Origin: Chrysophaeum taylorii
Taxonomy: Eukaryota; Sar; Pelagophyceae; Pelagomonadales; Pelagomonadaceae
Direction of reading: 5' to 3'
NCBI GenBank assembly: GCA_029834535.1
Contig: JAQMWT010000286.1
Location: 1-35,670 of the forward strand
Length of the DNA: 35,670 nt
In this document: positions 25,921-35,670 of the stretch, piece by piece
Layout: each line of letters opens with the position of its first letter
How positions within the stretch are numbered: position 1 is the first letter of the stretch
Position numbers and translations under genes: made by a program
The notes under the pieces: model-generated
The model's input: the letters and a program-made list of their open reading frames with translations, nothing else
What the model was told of the DNA's origin: nothing
Databases searched by the model: none

Positions 25921-27454
25921 GGCATGAGCAACTATTGCCGCCGATATGTGAAGAATTATTCGAAGATTGTGGAGCCGCTTGGGCGATTGTGTCTTGAAGG
26001 AGTTAAGTTTGAGTGGACGCCTGAGTGCCAAAAGGCATGGGACACGATCATCGAAGCTTTGGTGGACTCTCGCGGAGTTATCATCCTGACTACGATCTTC
26101 CTTTTCAGATCCGCTCGGATGCTTCCAAGGATGGTCTGGGCGCGTATCTTTTTCAGCTCGTGGAAGTTAAAGACGAAACCGGCAAGGTGACACGAGAGGA
26201 ACGAGTAATTGAGTATTGGAGCCGAGCTGTGCCGAAAGAGATGCGGAACTATGAGCCTCGCCGGCTAGAGCTACTGGCAGTTATTCTTTCTCTTGAGCAT
26301 TTCCGCTCTTATATCGAAGGTCACACGACGATCCTTGAAACGGATCATCGCAACTTGACGTTTTTACGAAAGGCGAAGCACTCGTCTGGGCAGTTGGCTC
26401 GATGGGCGATGCGGCTCGCCAACTTTGATCCTGAATTGCGTTACAAACCAGGGAAGTCGCCGGGAATGAGTATCCTGACTGTCTCTCTCGCAATCCTATA
26501 GATCATGTCATCTATACGGACGAGTTTGGTGAACCCTTGAACCACGCGTATCTGATGTGCCAAGAACTCCCTCGCTCTGTCGATGATGAAGGAGTACCTT
26601 TACCTGGGTGCCATGTCATTCTGTCGTTTGTTACGACTGAGTTGCCTGTGAAGAAAGAGGAAGACGACCTCGATGATCCGATGCAATTGGTCACGTCTCA
26701 TGCTACAAAACAACGTCAGAAGCAACGTCTGCAGACCCAGCATAGTATTTTCCGTGATGCCGATGATTATCAAGAATACATCGACAAGATTCCGGATAAT
26801 TTGACTTTGGAAGAGATAGCCAAAGAGCAGATCACTGATGCTACATGCGAGGACATTCGTTATCGCATGGCTCAGGGCCATTCTCTTCGTCGGTACGGAG
26901 CCAATTATCGCTATCAAGTGGTGAAAGGAGTTCTCTACCGTGCCGCACCTGACTTGCACCCGATGATAGTCGCACCCCGAACTTTACGGGCGCGCATCAT
27001 CCGATTGTACCATGACACACCTCTCAATGGTGGTCAAATGGGTCGTCAAAGTACAGAGCAGTCGATGCTTGAACGTTTTTGGTGGCCCCGCATGTCCTAT
27101 GAGGTGGGTGCTTACATTGCTGGTTGCATAGTGTGCAAGAAAGCTCGTACGCCTGAACCAAAGAGAGCAGGTCTGCTTCAGCAACCGGTGTATGATGGTG
27201 ATTGCGCCGTCCATTGTATGGATTTGTTTGGACCTTTGCCCAGTGCTGGTCCCGAGACATATCTAATCATCTTTTTTGATCCATTTTCTCATTTCTTGAT
27301 TCTTGACGTACTACACCATAAGACTGCTGAGTCAATCCTCGAGTCTTTTGTCGCGAATATATTACTCAAAGGTTATCTACATCAGAGGATTCGTACCGAC
27401 AATGTGCAGAGAAATCTGCTGCCTCTTACCCTTATCCGTCCGTTGAGAACGTGA
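25921..27454 (+). pseudogene. Ty3/gypsy pol fragment: RT end, RNase H, partial integrase
   Basis: It begins at MSNYCRRYVKNYSKIVEPL, the segment after the RT thumb. Near 26085 the frame shifts and RNase H follows: IRSDASKDGLGAYLFQ, YEPRRLELLAVILSLEHF, TDHRNLTFL. A second shift near 26465 leads into the integrase. The zinc finger reads YHDTPLNGGQMG...CIVCKK; the second His of the HHCC finger is Gln (codon 27035-27037). The catalytic core shows MDLFGPLPSAG and RIRTDN, then breaks off before the third catalytic residue. Two frameshifts, a lost ligand and both truncations make it inactive. Confidence 0.85.
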
Positions 27455-28240
27455 TCTCTTCCTTACCCTTCTTCTTCCTTTCTACACAATCAAATAGTCC
27501 TCTGATTTGTGTTTAAAAGCTCATCATCATGGTCTAGCGCGTCCCGAGGTATGTAGCACTATACACTTTACCTTCTTTCGTGTAGTTCTAGATGCCGCCT
27601 CTCGTGTTCTGAGGATATAGGGAACATACCTTTTCATTCCCCGAATTAAATACTTCCAGACGTTCATGATGAGACGGGGTGGTTTCCCAGATGACTTACC
27701 ACTGCTTGCTAAATGCTCTGCAGGTTATGGGTCCAGGCGGGTTCCTGAGAAATCATGTGTCAACATGCACGTAAACTATGGGTATTGGGCTGTTACCGCG
27801 CCGGCCCAGCCTCGCCACGTAAACACGCTTGTCAATACAACGCCATTACCATTGGGCTGTATATAACATTTTTTGCACGCGTGATCGTGTAACCTTGTGT
27901 GCACCTGTTCATAGTATCGTATTGTCATGTCAATGTTGATGTGTGTGTAATTGGCTAACCTGTACTCTTGCACACATGTTATGGAATATTTTGGGTACGT
28001 CCACTCGTACATTCCATGGCAATGCACTTAACAAGCTCCTTGAGAGCACCAAAACTAACCAGCTGCCTGAGTTACTACGCTTAGCGACACTACTCTGGAC
28101 TCACAGCTTGCACAGTCGTCAAATAGACACCTTTCCATCGAAAACGATGAGTGTACATAGACGCCGATAGACAGACCCCCTTAGAATGTCTAGACAGTGT
28201 CAACTGCGTGACTGAACCCACAGGTTCCCCGTCAACCGCT
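27455..28240. other. Spacer, possibly with the Copia 5' LTR and leader
   Basis: No gene. A TATA-like TATATAA at 27860-27866 precedes the gag start by about 380 bp and would fit a promoter in the LTR of the Copia element. LTR boundaries cannot be set because the 3' LTR lies beyond the window. The left part (27455-27750) may be Ty3 debris. Confidence 0.4.
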
Positions 28241-29554
28241 ATGGCAGAACACGCAGCACGAGCCGCACCCAAGGCGATCACAGGTGCGGATATATTGAAG
28301 CTCGAAACTCCTGTAGTTGAGTTTCTTAACGATGGAAATCGATTTCGACTTCAGACTCGCAAGGTATCCTTGCAAATCAAGCACATTAAGCAATTGTTAC
28401 GGTCCTGTCATGCCGATGCCTTCCTCGAGTACGACTCGTACGAAGCATATACTCGGTCATGCAAGGACTACGAGATCCTCCGGAATCAAATTCTCGATCG
28501 TGTTTTCCTGGAATGGAAGACCGATAGGGCTGCTGATCTCCGTTTAGCTGTTGACGAATTGCCCCCTGAGTATCAGGAATGGCATTTCACCAACGAAGCT
28601 TTTCCCAACTTACTTGATGCAGAAGTAGCTCAGCTAGCTACTGTCTGTTACGACTATGAAGTCAAGGCATTACGTCCTGAAATCAATGCCCGTTTCTTAG
28701 AAGAGGAACGAATCTTAAATCGCGCGCACCCGAAGGCATTCGCTTTCGACACCCGTGTTCGTGCCCCTGTTACTATGTTTTCGTTAACTGCTGCTGACTG
28801 GCACACTTATCAGAACACGTATGCTACATTCTTGCATACTTACTTCAATCTTGAAAGTGTTGGAAAACCAGCACTTGCGGCCTGGCCCGCCATCAATGAG
28901 GTATATAGCAAAAGTTATTTACCCAACAAGGCTCGAGCCATTATGCTCATCGCCTTTAGTCACTACGAGTCTGTTACGACTACTGATGTGTCCTACTTGA
29001 AACAGCAGTTTAACTCTGTTGTTTATAATCCTAACTGGTATGTCCATGTATTTATCGAAGCTGTCCTAGCATTTAGGCAAATCTCTTACCAACTTAACCA
29101 GGAAGAGACTGACCTTCAGTTCGACTTTGGTACTCTCTGTAGAAAAATTTATGAAGAGATACATCGGCATTATGCCGATAATACCAGCAACAATCGTTAC
29201 GATCGTGGTTGGGTAGATTGGTGTTATATTTATGAAAACCGATCTTCATCTCGGCCTGTGCCAGAAGCTGAACGATTGTGTCACCCTACCAACCCTAGCT
29301 ATATTTTAGAATACGCATTAGACTTATATAATGTAGTATCAAATGGGTCGAACAAAAGACGCTTAGAACGCCCTGTTTCTTGGCAACCCTATGTCGAAGG
29401 ATTATCCTCTCAACCAAAGCCAAAGTTACTACTTACAAACACGCTGGATTTAGCAGACAAAAGTCTGACTCAAACTGCTAACACACTCGCCTTCATTACT
29501 GCGTCTCAACCAGCCTTTCTCTCGCAGCGATTTGTCATATTATCGTTCTGGTGA
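28241..29554 (+). CDS. Gag-like protein of the Copia element
   Basis: The 437-residue product starts MAEHAARAAPKAITGADILK at the ATG at 28241. The open frame continues upstream to 28151 but without an ATG. The protein is helical, with aromatic and charged residues throughout, and holds segments such as FLEYDSYEAYTRSCKDYEIL and NQILDRVFLEWK that suit a capsid. No CCHC zinc knuckle is seen. The last 20 or so codons overlap the next frame (+1), which carries the continuation. Assignment to gag is by position and general character, not by a diagnostic motif. Confidence 0.6.
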   Translation: MAEHAARAAPKAITGADILKLETPVVEFLNDGNRFRLQTRKVSLQIKHIKQLLRSCHADAFLEYDSYEAYTRSCKDYEILRNQILDRVFLEWKTDRAADLRLAVDELPPEYQEWHFTNEAFPNLLDAEVAQLATVCYDYEVKALRPEINARFLEEERILNRAHPKAFAFDTRVRAPVTMFSLTAADWHTYQNTYATFLHTYFNLESVGKPALAAWPAINEVYSKSYLPNKARAIMLIAFSHYESVTTTDVSYLKQQFNSVVYNPNWYVHVFIEAVLAFRQISYQLNQEETDLQFDFGTLCRKIYEEIHRHYADNTSNNRYDRGWVDWCYIYENRSSSRPVPEAERLCHPTNPSYILEYALDLYNVVSNGSNKRRLERPVSWQPYVEGLSSQPKPKLLLTNTLDLADKSLTQTANTLAFITASQPAFLSQRFVILSFW

Positions 29555-30560
29555 TTCTTATGTCACCAAGAAAACTACAGGACAGTCCCATGATCGCCCA
29601 ATTTACCCCCGCACTTTTGACAGGTCCTCTCGATCTAACATGAAATTATTAGATCGAACAAATCACACGTTAAACACACTGCGAGAGCAGTGTAGCGAAC
29701 GTACGAAGCATGTGACAGATAATGATACCATGGTTCAGCTACAACTGAATATCAACAAGTTAATTGAGACTCTATTGAAATCAGCTGACATTCTGTCAAC
29801 GACATCTACTGAGGACAACAGTAACTTACTTCGTCTAAACGAACAACTCATGTTCGCAGAAGACATCATTTGTGATGTAGACGTTCATCTATCCTCGACC
29901 GAAAAGTCGTTAAACTACGTGGAGCCACAACATCATACTGTTGCTACTGCTCCCACCCCAAAGGCAACTCCTCCTACTACAGACACCAAGAATGCCCCCA
30001 ACACACAGGGAACCCTCCAATACTGTGCCTAACTTCTCTACTGCTTCCGCCATCTCGGCTTTACCACCAGCGTTACTGTCCTCGCTATCTTCACAGGTCC
30101 AATCTGCCCTCAACCAACCACCACTAGCCGAAACCAAAAGGGATGCCGATCAGACTTCGCTTTATGTCTTCAGCCAGTGCACGACCGACATCTCGCTATC
30201 CTGAGCATGCTCGAGTGGAACCAGACGAACCTGACCACTGTGTTCAATGATCGATCTGAGCCAAAGCTCAGCGCTGTCACGAGCCGCATAGACAAAGACG
30301 TACGTATTCCCATACACTACATAGCAGCGAATTTACCTGCTCTCCCTTGTCTCACCTACAACATCGCTCGCGACAAAAAACTCGAACTTCGCTCCCTCGC
30401 ATTTCCGCTCAAGCGATACCACGAAAACAGGGATCTACTGGCATATTACAATTATCTACTCACAAGAGTTTTACCAGATCGCCCGTGGATTCGTCCTTTG
30501 GTTCTCAATCTTCGGAAACAGAACAAGTTTGTCCAGCAAAACACACCGCCATTAACCTGA
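29532..30560 (+). pseudogene. Copia element: region between gag and methyltransferase, frameshifted
   Basis: Three open pieces follow each other in different frames. The first (29532-30032) starts SYYRSGDSYVTKK and is Gln/Asn/Thr-rich. The second (about 30025-30204) contains FSTASAISALPPALLSSL. The third (30177-30560) contains EWNQTNLTTVFNDRSEPKL and FPLKRYHENRDLLAYYNYLL, and ends at a TGA whose next codon is the ATG at 30561. Copia elements usually carry an aspartic protease here, but I see no D(S/T)G motif, so protease is either absent, diverged or lost. Confidence 0.5.
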
Positions 30561-32130
30561 ATGCTATCGCGCCCAGTGTTTCTCTCACAAGAGCCCAATC
30601 TTCGCAAACCCTCTGTCATGTTACTTTGTTCTGGTTTGTCAACTCCAGCGTTCCTGTCTCAAGCCACTAATGACTTAGGCTTAAATATCAATGTAAAAGT
30701 TGTTGTTGAGTCTGATGATACGCTTGTTCGTATGTTACGCCACGGTTTCCCTACAGTATTATTATTTGAATCTCTCCCCGCCTTTATTAACCATCTTCAC
30801 CTAATTTCACCAGAGGAAAGGCGCAAATTCTATTGTGATATAATTGAGATTACTCCTCCCTGCACGAACAGGAATCTACTAAAGCAGCATAAGACCGAAG
30901 ACTTACACAGCCTGCTGGACGATTCTCTTTTCGACAGCATGCTGTCTGTCATCAAGCTACTCCAGCCCTTGGTACTACTGGCTGAGATGACGCCTCCGCA
31001 CAAGTACTGTCATCAAGACCACATAACTGTGGCCAATCTCATCCATACTACACTCGATTACTGTGTCGATGTTGTTGATAGGTTCCCGACCTACCTCTGT
31101 GGCGACTACCAATCTAGAGAAAGATGGATATGCATCGCACGCAGGTTCTGTTCAGCTTACTATGGCTGACCTTGAATCACTCAATATGTTACTGCTTCGC
31201 CTTCACTCACAACAGGCTCACGAGCAACGTACTCACTCTGTTCAATCCGAGTGTACTTATCATCAGCTGTGCTTTAAACGCTCCTCCATGGAGCCGCTAC
31301 CTCATGCAACCTATTCTATACACGTCAAGGTTTTTACAATCCTCTATAACTTGTTTGCCAGATTACACACTAACTCACCCACTCCTGTGTCCTATTACAT
31401 AACCGTTTTCGAAACTGACCAACCGTCACACAGGTTACTACTTACAACCTCATCAACATCACACAACTCCCACTTCTTAACTGGTGGCCACCACTCTGAC
31501 GGCAACCTCACCATAGAGAACGCCACCACCAAATATCATGCTTCCATTGACGCGTTTGGAAGCACGTATACGTTCACTGCTTCCGACACCCCCCCCCCGA
31601 CCGGGACAGGTCCATATATTTGGAGCCGTTTATGGGTGTGGATAGTTCAAGCCCTTCCTCAAGTTGGCTCCGCTGCCACCCATGGCACCACCATACAAAA
31701 GCTCTTGTCCAGATGCTCTCTTGTGATGCCTGGCTGCCTTACCTACAAGGCCACCGACAACTCTTTCGACTACAAGGACTCTCATTTTGCTCTGGAAGAT
31801 CACCACTTATCTCATAGTCGCTATATAGGGTACCTTCGTGGAAGTGACCGCAAACTCGGCTCTAAAATCCACTCAATGCCTGCTCCATTGCCAACCGTCC
31901 GAGGGTATGCCAATATTATTTTACTTGACCCTCGCAACGGAAAATTACGCTACCCCTCTCGACCGGAGTTGATTTGTGCTAACAACCACACCAAACAACA
32001 GGAATCCTTCCGATTGTCTCTACGTTATGATCTTTGCTGTGATATGCTCAGCAATGCTCTGCCTGCCGGTACGTACAGCACTCTGTACAAGCACCTTTCG
32101 CTCCTCGTTGCCGATATTAAATCCCTTATG
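30561..32130 (+). pseudogene. C5-cytosine DNA methyltransferase-like domain inside the Copia element
   Basis: The family methylates cytosine in DNA using S-adenosylmethionine. In the frame from 30561 the motifs appear in order. Motif I: VMLLCSGLSTPAFLSQ (SAM site), then VVVESDD for the acidic strand end. Motif IV: CDIIEITPPC, with the catalytic Cys at codon 30861-30863. A motif VI-like segment: PLVLLAEMTPP. Motif VIII: GDYQSRERWICIAR. A frameshift near 31140 moves on to the second frame, where a 250-residue variable target-recognition stretch leads to PTVRG, LLDPRNGKLRYPSRPEL (motif IX side) and MLSNALPAGTYSTLYKHL, matching motif X (GNAVPP). Motif IV lacks the usual Gln after PC, and motif VI reads AEM where ENV is usual. 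Placement between gag and integrase is conserved within the element. Confidence 0.75.
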
Positions 32131-32459
32131 TTGGACCCTACCTTTCAACATACTGCTGCAGTGACTAAGAAATCCTATGTTTCCAATTTCATGACCATTA
32201 ATCAAGCTTCCACCACGTGCAGCACAGATACCTTGTCTTTAGCACAAGCTTTTATGATGTCTATTTCCAGCAACTGCTTGACCGAAATGTCGTTAAACTA
32301 TATATCTTCGTCCTACGAAGATACTCTCGTTACTCGTGATGATGAGGATGCACCTCCAAGTGACCCTGCTGCGCACCAGGATGACGATACACCGCCTTCC
32401 CCTGCCTTAGACACCGAACTCAAGTTCGATTTTCGGCGCAAACGGCACATTCCCGCTCA

Positions 32460-33365
32460 TCCTATTCCTCGCAAGTCCTTCGCACACGGATCTACCGAAT
32501 ATCTCAACGCCAAAGAACGTGCCAGTCGCTTCCACCGGGTGCACCACTGCCCCGACAACGTCGCTGCCAAGGCCCCCAACGTACTGGCTCGCCCTGGATT
32601 CTCTGCCTCTGACATACCGTATCGCGACTTATGCACCGACTGCATCGCACACAACAATCGCCACCCGCACAAGCACTTCAATGCGACCAAGCCCTCTTTT
32701 GAGCAAACTCACAAAGCCGGCGAAGTCTGGGCGTGCGACGGCGGCTATGTGACCATCCCATCCGAATGGGGAGGCTTCACACATATCATCGTCTTCAAGG
32801 AACTCATTTCGAAATTCCTCTTGGTGTACTTTACACGCACCACCAACGCCACGGAGTTCACTCAAGCTCTGGATTTTGTGTATGACTTTTGTCGTACACA
32901 ACTCAACGTGCACATGCGCACCCTCTACTCCGATGCCTTCAAGCCCTACTTTAGCCAGCACATTACCTCCCCGTACCGCGTCGATAAGGGCATTCAGCTC
33001 ATCGCTTTCCCGCCGTACATGCACCACTTTAACTTTGAAGTTGAGTCCGCCATCGGTTTCATCGCCTCCGCCTCCTCAACTCGCCTTCGTTCTCTCCTTA
33101 ATGCTCACTATCGTGGCTCCAAGATCGTGGAACCAGCCATCATGTTTCCTGGGCGGTGATACACACCGTCCAAAGCTACAACCTTCTCCCGAACGCCACG
33201 CTCGAGCGCATTCACCATGCTATCCTGAGTCCGCAACAGCTACTCTACAACCAACTCAACACTCCCCAACATGACATGCTCAAGATCTTCGGCGCTGAAT
33301 GCTACCTTCTATTGGAGCCCCACGAACACCACAAGTGGGAACCGTGCCGCCGCAAATACTTATAG
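32460..33365 (+). pseudogene. Copia integrase
   Basis: A zinc-binding segment has FHRVHHC followed by the CTDC pair (32632-32643), the HHCC finger. The catalytic core has GEVWACDGGYVTI (Asp codon 32737-32739), RTLYSDAFKPYF (second Asp) and PPYMHHFNFEVESAIGF, where Glu at the ESA position is the likely third residue, 36 residues after the second Asp. The frame then stops at 33159. The adjacent frame continues with a typical Copia integrase tail (LLPNATLERIHHAIL, LKIFGAECYLLLEPHEHH) up to the stop at 33363. The integrase joins the cDNA to host DNA. Confidence 0.85.
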
Positions 33366-33393
33366 TGGGAACCGTGCCGCCGCAAATACTTAT
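33334..33393 (+). repeat. Perfect 30-bp tandem duplication within Copia pol
   Basis: Units 33334-33363 and 33364-33393 are identical. The duplication keeps the frame, but the junction creates a TAG at 33363-33365. Without one unit the frame would run on to 34043. Confidence 0.95.
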
Positions 33394-34043
33394 ATCTCTG
33401 TTGCGCCAACGCGCAAAACCCGCTCGTCTCCCCACGCGTCGACCATATCGCTGACGTCGTCCTCAACCCTGAAAACGGACAAATTCGTGTTTCGTCCAAG
33501 CTGCAATTCCTCTACATGCTCCAGCATCCTACTCCTGATCCTGAACTTGCTCCTCCGCCTCACGCTCCTCCCGCGCCTTTCTCGCTCACACCCCACGCCG
33601 CTATCCAAGACCATGTCATTCAGAGGGGGGCACGGACTCCTCATCCTCAGAGGGGGCACTCTCCACCTCCTTCAGCTCCTTCTTCGTCCCCTGCTCCTGC
33701 CTCTTCTCCCTCTTCTGACGCTCTCGCCGACGATTCTGGCTCTATGTCACCGCCGCCCTTGCTTCCTTCTTACAAAGACCTTTTTGCACAAGATGACCTC
33801 ATTCTTGTCCCAGGTTCCAAACAACCTAACACCCGCAAGGCAACTTCCATGACAAATATCCAAGCCCGGCTGCAAGCGTCTACTATTGGTGCTTACAAAG
33901 CCGCTGGTGGCAAACTCGCCGATTTCCGCTGGGTTCTTCGCCACCACTTTCTTACGTTCAAGTCTCCCGCCCTCTCCGCCCTTCATATCAATGGTGGTAT
34001 CCTCTGGTCTGCTCTCTGCTCAGAGGGGAACATGCGTTGTTAG
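33366..34043 (+). pseudogene. Copia element: linker between integrase and reverse transcriptase
   Basis: It continues the integrase frame after the duplication stop, through NPENGQIRVSSKLQFLYML, then a Pro/Ser/Ala-rich stretch (HPTPDPELAPPPHAPPAP) and a globular-looking piece (PNTRKATSMTNIQARLQAST). It ends at a TAG just after the next frame opens. The family linker has no enzymatic role. Confidence 0.6.
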
Positions 34044-35653
34044 CTCGTCTTCTTCTCCCGTTGCGCACTGACTTACTTGCCCGCTACCCGCACGTCGATG
34101 GTTACTTCGCCCACGCCAAGTGCGCATCCAGCATCCCAGCTGCAACCTTTCTAACTGCTGATGGTTCACCTACGTGCCCCATTCCTCAGCCCCTTTTATC
34201 TGCGTTCACTGAGCACGCTGCTGCCTTTGGCACTTCTTCCTTACAATATGCACTTACGTACCTGGCGCCGACCAGCTTTATTGATCACAACTCCTCCGAG
34301 TTTGGCGCTAATTCTGCATCTCTGGCTGACTTGGAGGAATACCTTCTGGTCTCTACAGAGTATATCACCCAGGTCTTACATACCGACCCTACTATCCATA
34401 TTCAACTGGAATCTGCTTCTCCTACTCCTACTGACGCTGTTTCCGCTTATTCCGAAGTTGCGCACACTGCCTCGACCGCAACGTCGTTAAACTATCATTC
34501 ACCAGCCACTGTTGGTCCTGACGAATATAAGGTCCAAGAAGCGGACGTTTCCATTGACGAATATAAACTCAAGTGCCTCCACGGTATGTCGCCTGAAAAC
34601 AGGCACGCCTACCTCAAGGCCATCGCCAAGGAACTCCACGACATTATCCGCTTTGGCTGCTTCAAACTTTCCTTACCCGACGGTGTCTCTCGTCCTATTG
34701 ACAGCAGGATGGTGCTGAAGATTAAAACAGACTCTGCAGGCAAATACGTTAAGCACAAGGCTCGCCTCGTGCTACGTGGCTTCCTAGCATCTCTTGGCGC
34801 CGATTTCTTTGGCACCTTCAGCCCCATGGCCACAATGACCGCAATCCGGGTACTACTGGCTATTGCAGCATACAAGCAATTGCCTGTCTACCATGCAGAC
34901 GTCCCGAACGCCTTCGTTCAGTCTGACATTGATGCCAACGTCTATGTTCAGTTACCAGACGGCATCAAGCTTATCGACCCCGATGACGCTAAGTACAAGG
35001 GCCGACGCCTACCGAAACTGCTGAAGTCACTTTATGGACTTCGGCAATCACCATCTCTTTGGAACAAAGAGATAGACGGCTCCTTCCGCTACAAGCGCCT
35101 GCATCCGGACTCTTGCCTATATGCTCGAGTATCCGCACATGCCAAGTTCGTCGTATGTAGTCTGTCTGTAGACGACATTGTTATTGTATCCAATGACGAC
35201 CCTCTTCGTACTGAGTTACAGGATGCCCTTCACAAACGGTATGCTGTAGAGCACTTTGAACCTGTCCATACCCTTCTAGGTATGCGTGTGTGTCGTACAT
35301 CTGATGGATCCATTTCTCTGGATGTGCAAGCCAAGCTGGATGAACTCTTCGCTGATCACCCTGTCTTGCAGCAACTGACCCCGCTCAAATATCCTATGTC
35401 ATCGTCCTTCAAGTATAAAGATGACACTCCCAGCTCTGAAACAGAGTTGTACATCAATTCGCACTTTGCCACCCTCCTTGGCAAGCTGGTGTTCATGCAA
35501 GTGGCCTGCAGACCTGACTTCTCGCAGGCCTTGGGCAGATGTTCGCGTGGTATGCATGCACCTACGTATGTTCACGTCCAAATGCTAGAGCATTTGCTTC
35601 GCTACCTCAAGAAGCCGGAAAACCGCTCACTTCGCCTCCTGGCAATAATGTAA
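34037..35653 (+). pseudogene. Copia reverse transcriptase (RVT_2), C-terminus disrupted
   Basis: After about 190 residues of linker, the RT domain starts near NRHAYLKAIAKELHDIIRFG. It contains PIDSRMVLKIKTD, KHKARLVLRGF, TFSPMATMTAIRVLLAIAA, YHADVPNAFVQSDIDANVYV, the PKLLKSLYGLRQSPSLWN block and the catalytic SLSVDDIVIVS (usually YVDD). It ends FMQVACRPDFSQALGRCS, HAPTYVHVQMLEHLLRYLKK and then a stop at 35653, where RNase H would be expected to continue; a frameshift or stop at the edge is likely. It makes cDNA from the element's RNA. Confidence 0.88.
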
Positions 35654-35670
35654 CTGAACGAAGTACAACA

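Larger units (their letters stand above)
25546..27454 (+). mobile_element. Truncated Ty3/gypsy retrotransposon
   Basis: One LTR and a primer-binding site are joined directly to the end of reverse transcriptase, RNase H and part of integrase. Gag, protease, the RT catalytic core, the end of integrase and the 3' LTR are missing. It inserted at the right edge of Helitron copy C. Base composition is lower in GC than the host genes. Confidence 0.75.
28241..35670 (+). mobile_element. Copia-type retrotransposon with a cytosine methyltransferase domain, degenerate, runs off the edge
   Basis: Order of parts: gag, an unknown region, a C5-cytosine methyltransferase-like domain, integrase, a Pro/Ser-rich linker, reverse transcriptase. 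Integrase before RT defines Copia (Ty1) order. At more than 7.4 kb without LTRs it is long for Copia. The coding region is broken by frameshifts near 29540, 30015, 30175, 31140, 33157 and 34035, and by stops at 30558 and 33363. RNase H and the 3' LTR are not in the window. Domains still read well, so decay is recent or part of the breaks are sequence errors. Confidence 0.9.

Overview
The window is nuclear DNA of a unicellular eukaryote. Its genes encode an Arp2/3 subunit, a transmembrane protein kinase, a eukaryote-style octanoyltransferase and secretory glycosyltransferases, and it carries a Helitron, a Ty3/gypsy element and a Copia element. The host genes are GC-rich, almost all single-exon and packed in divergent pairs. 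A microalga of the stramenopile (for example pelagophyte) kind would fit, but that is an inference; no marker fixes the taxon.

Layout. (1) 0.1-5.7 kb: two paralogous secreted proteins with 14 matching cysteines flank a head-to-tail pair of about 1.05-kb Helitron remnants. Each remnant carries the C-terminal part of a PIF1-like helicase on the minus strand. The second remnant holds a 61-bp insertion that the first lacks. (2) 6.7-15.7 kb: a leucine-rich-repeat gene (-) divergent from a PH/DUF547 protein (+); a lipoate-pathway octanoyltransferase (-) with a probable 48-nt intron; and a 1349-residue GT8-sulfotransferase-GT8 fusion (-). (3) 15.7-18.9 kb: no convincing gene, but a five-unit tandem repeat related in sequence to the Helitron's own repeat block. 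(4) 18.9-24.8 kb: ARPC4 (-) divergent from a membrane-anchored kinase (+), a Cys-rich type II membrane protein (-) divergent from a small secreted protein (+), and a DUF6492-like glycosyltransferase (-). (5) 25.1-35.7 kb: a transposon graveyard of lower GC. It holds a third, internally deleted Helitron copy, directly followed by a Ty3/gypsy element reduced to one LTR plus part of pol, then a long broken Copia element running off the right edge.

The most notable find is in the Copia element. Between gag and integrase it carries a C5-cytosine DNA methyltransferase-like domain, with recognisable motifs I, IV, VI, VIII and X. Retrotransposon-borne cytosine methyltransferases are known from only a few algal and dinoflagellate lineages. 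The element has several frameshifts and stops, so this copy is probably inactive.

The host genes do not form one pathway. Two of them (the GT8-sulfotransferase-GT8 protein and the DUF6492-like enzyme) point to secretory-pathway synthesis of a possibly sulfated glycan. Others serve the actin cytoskeleton (ARPC4), signalling (the kinase) and protein lipoylation (LIPT2).
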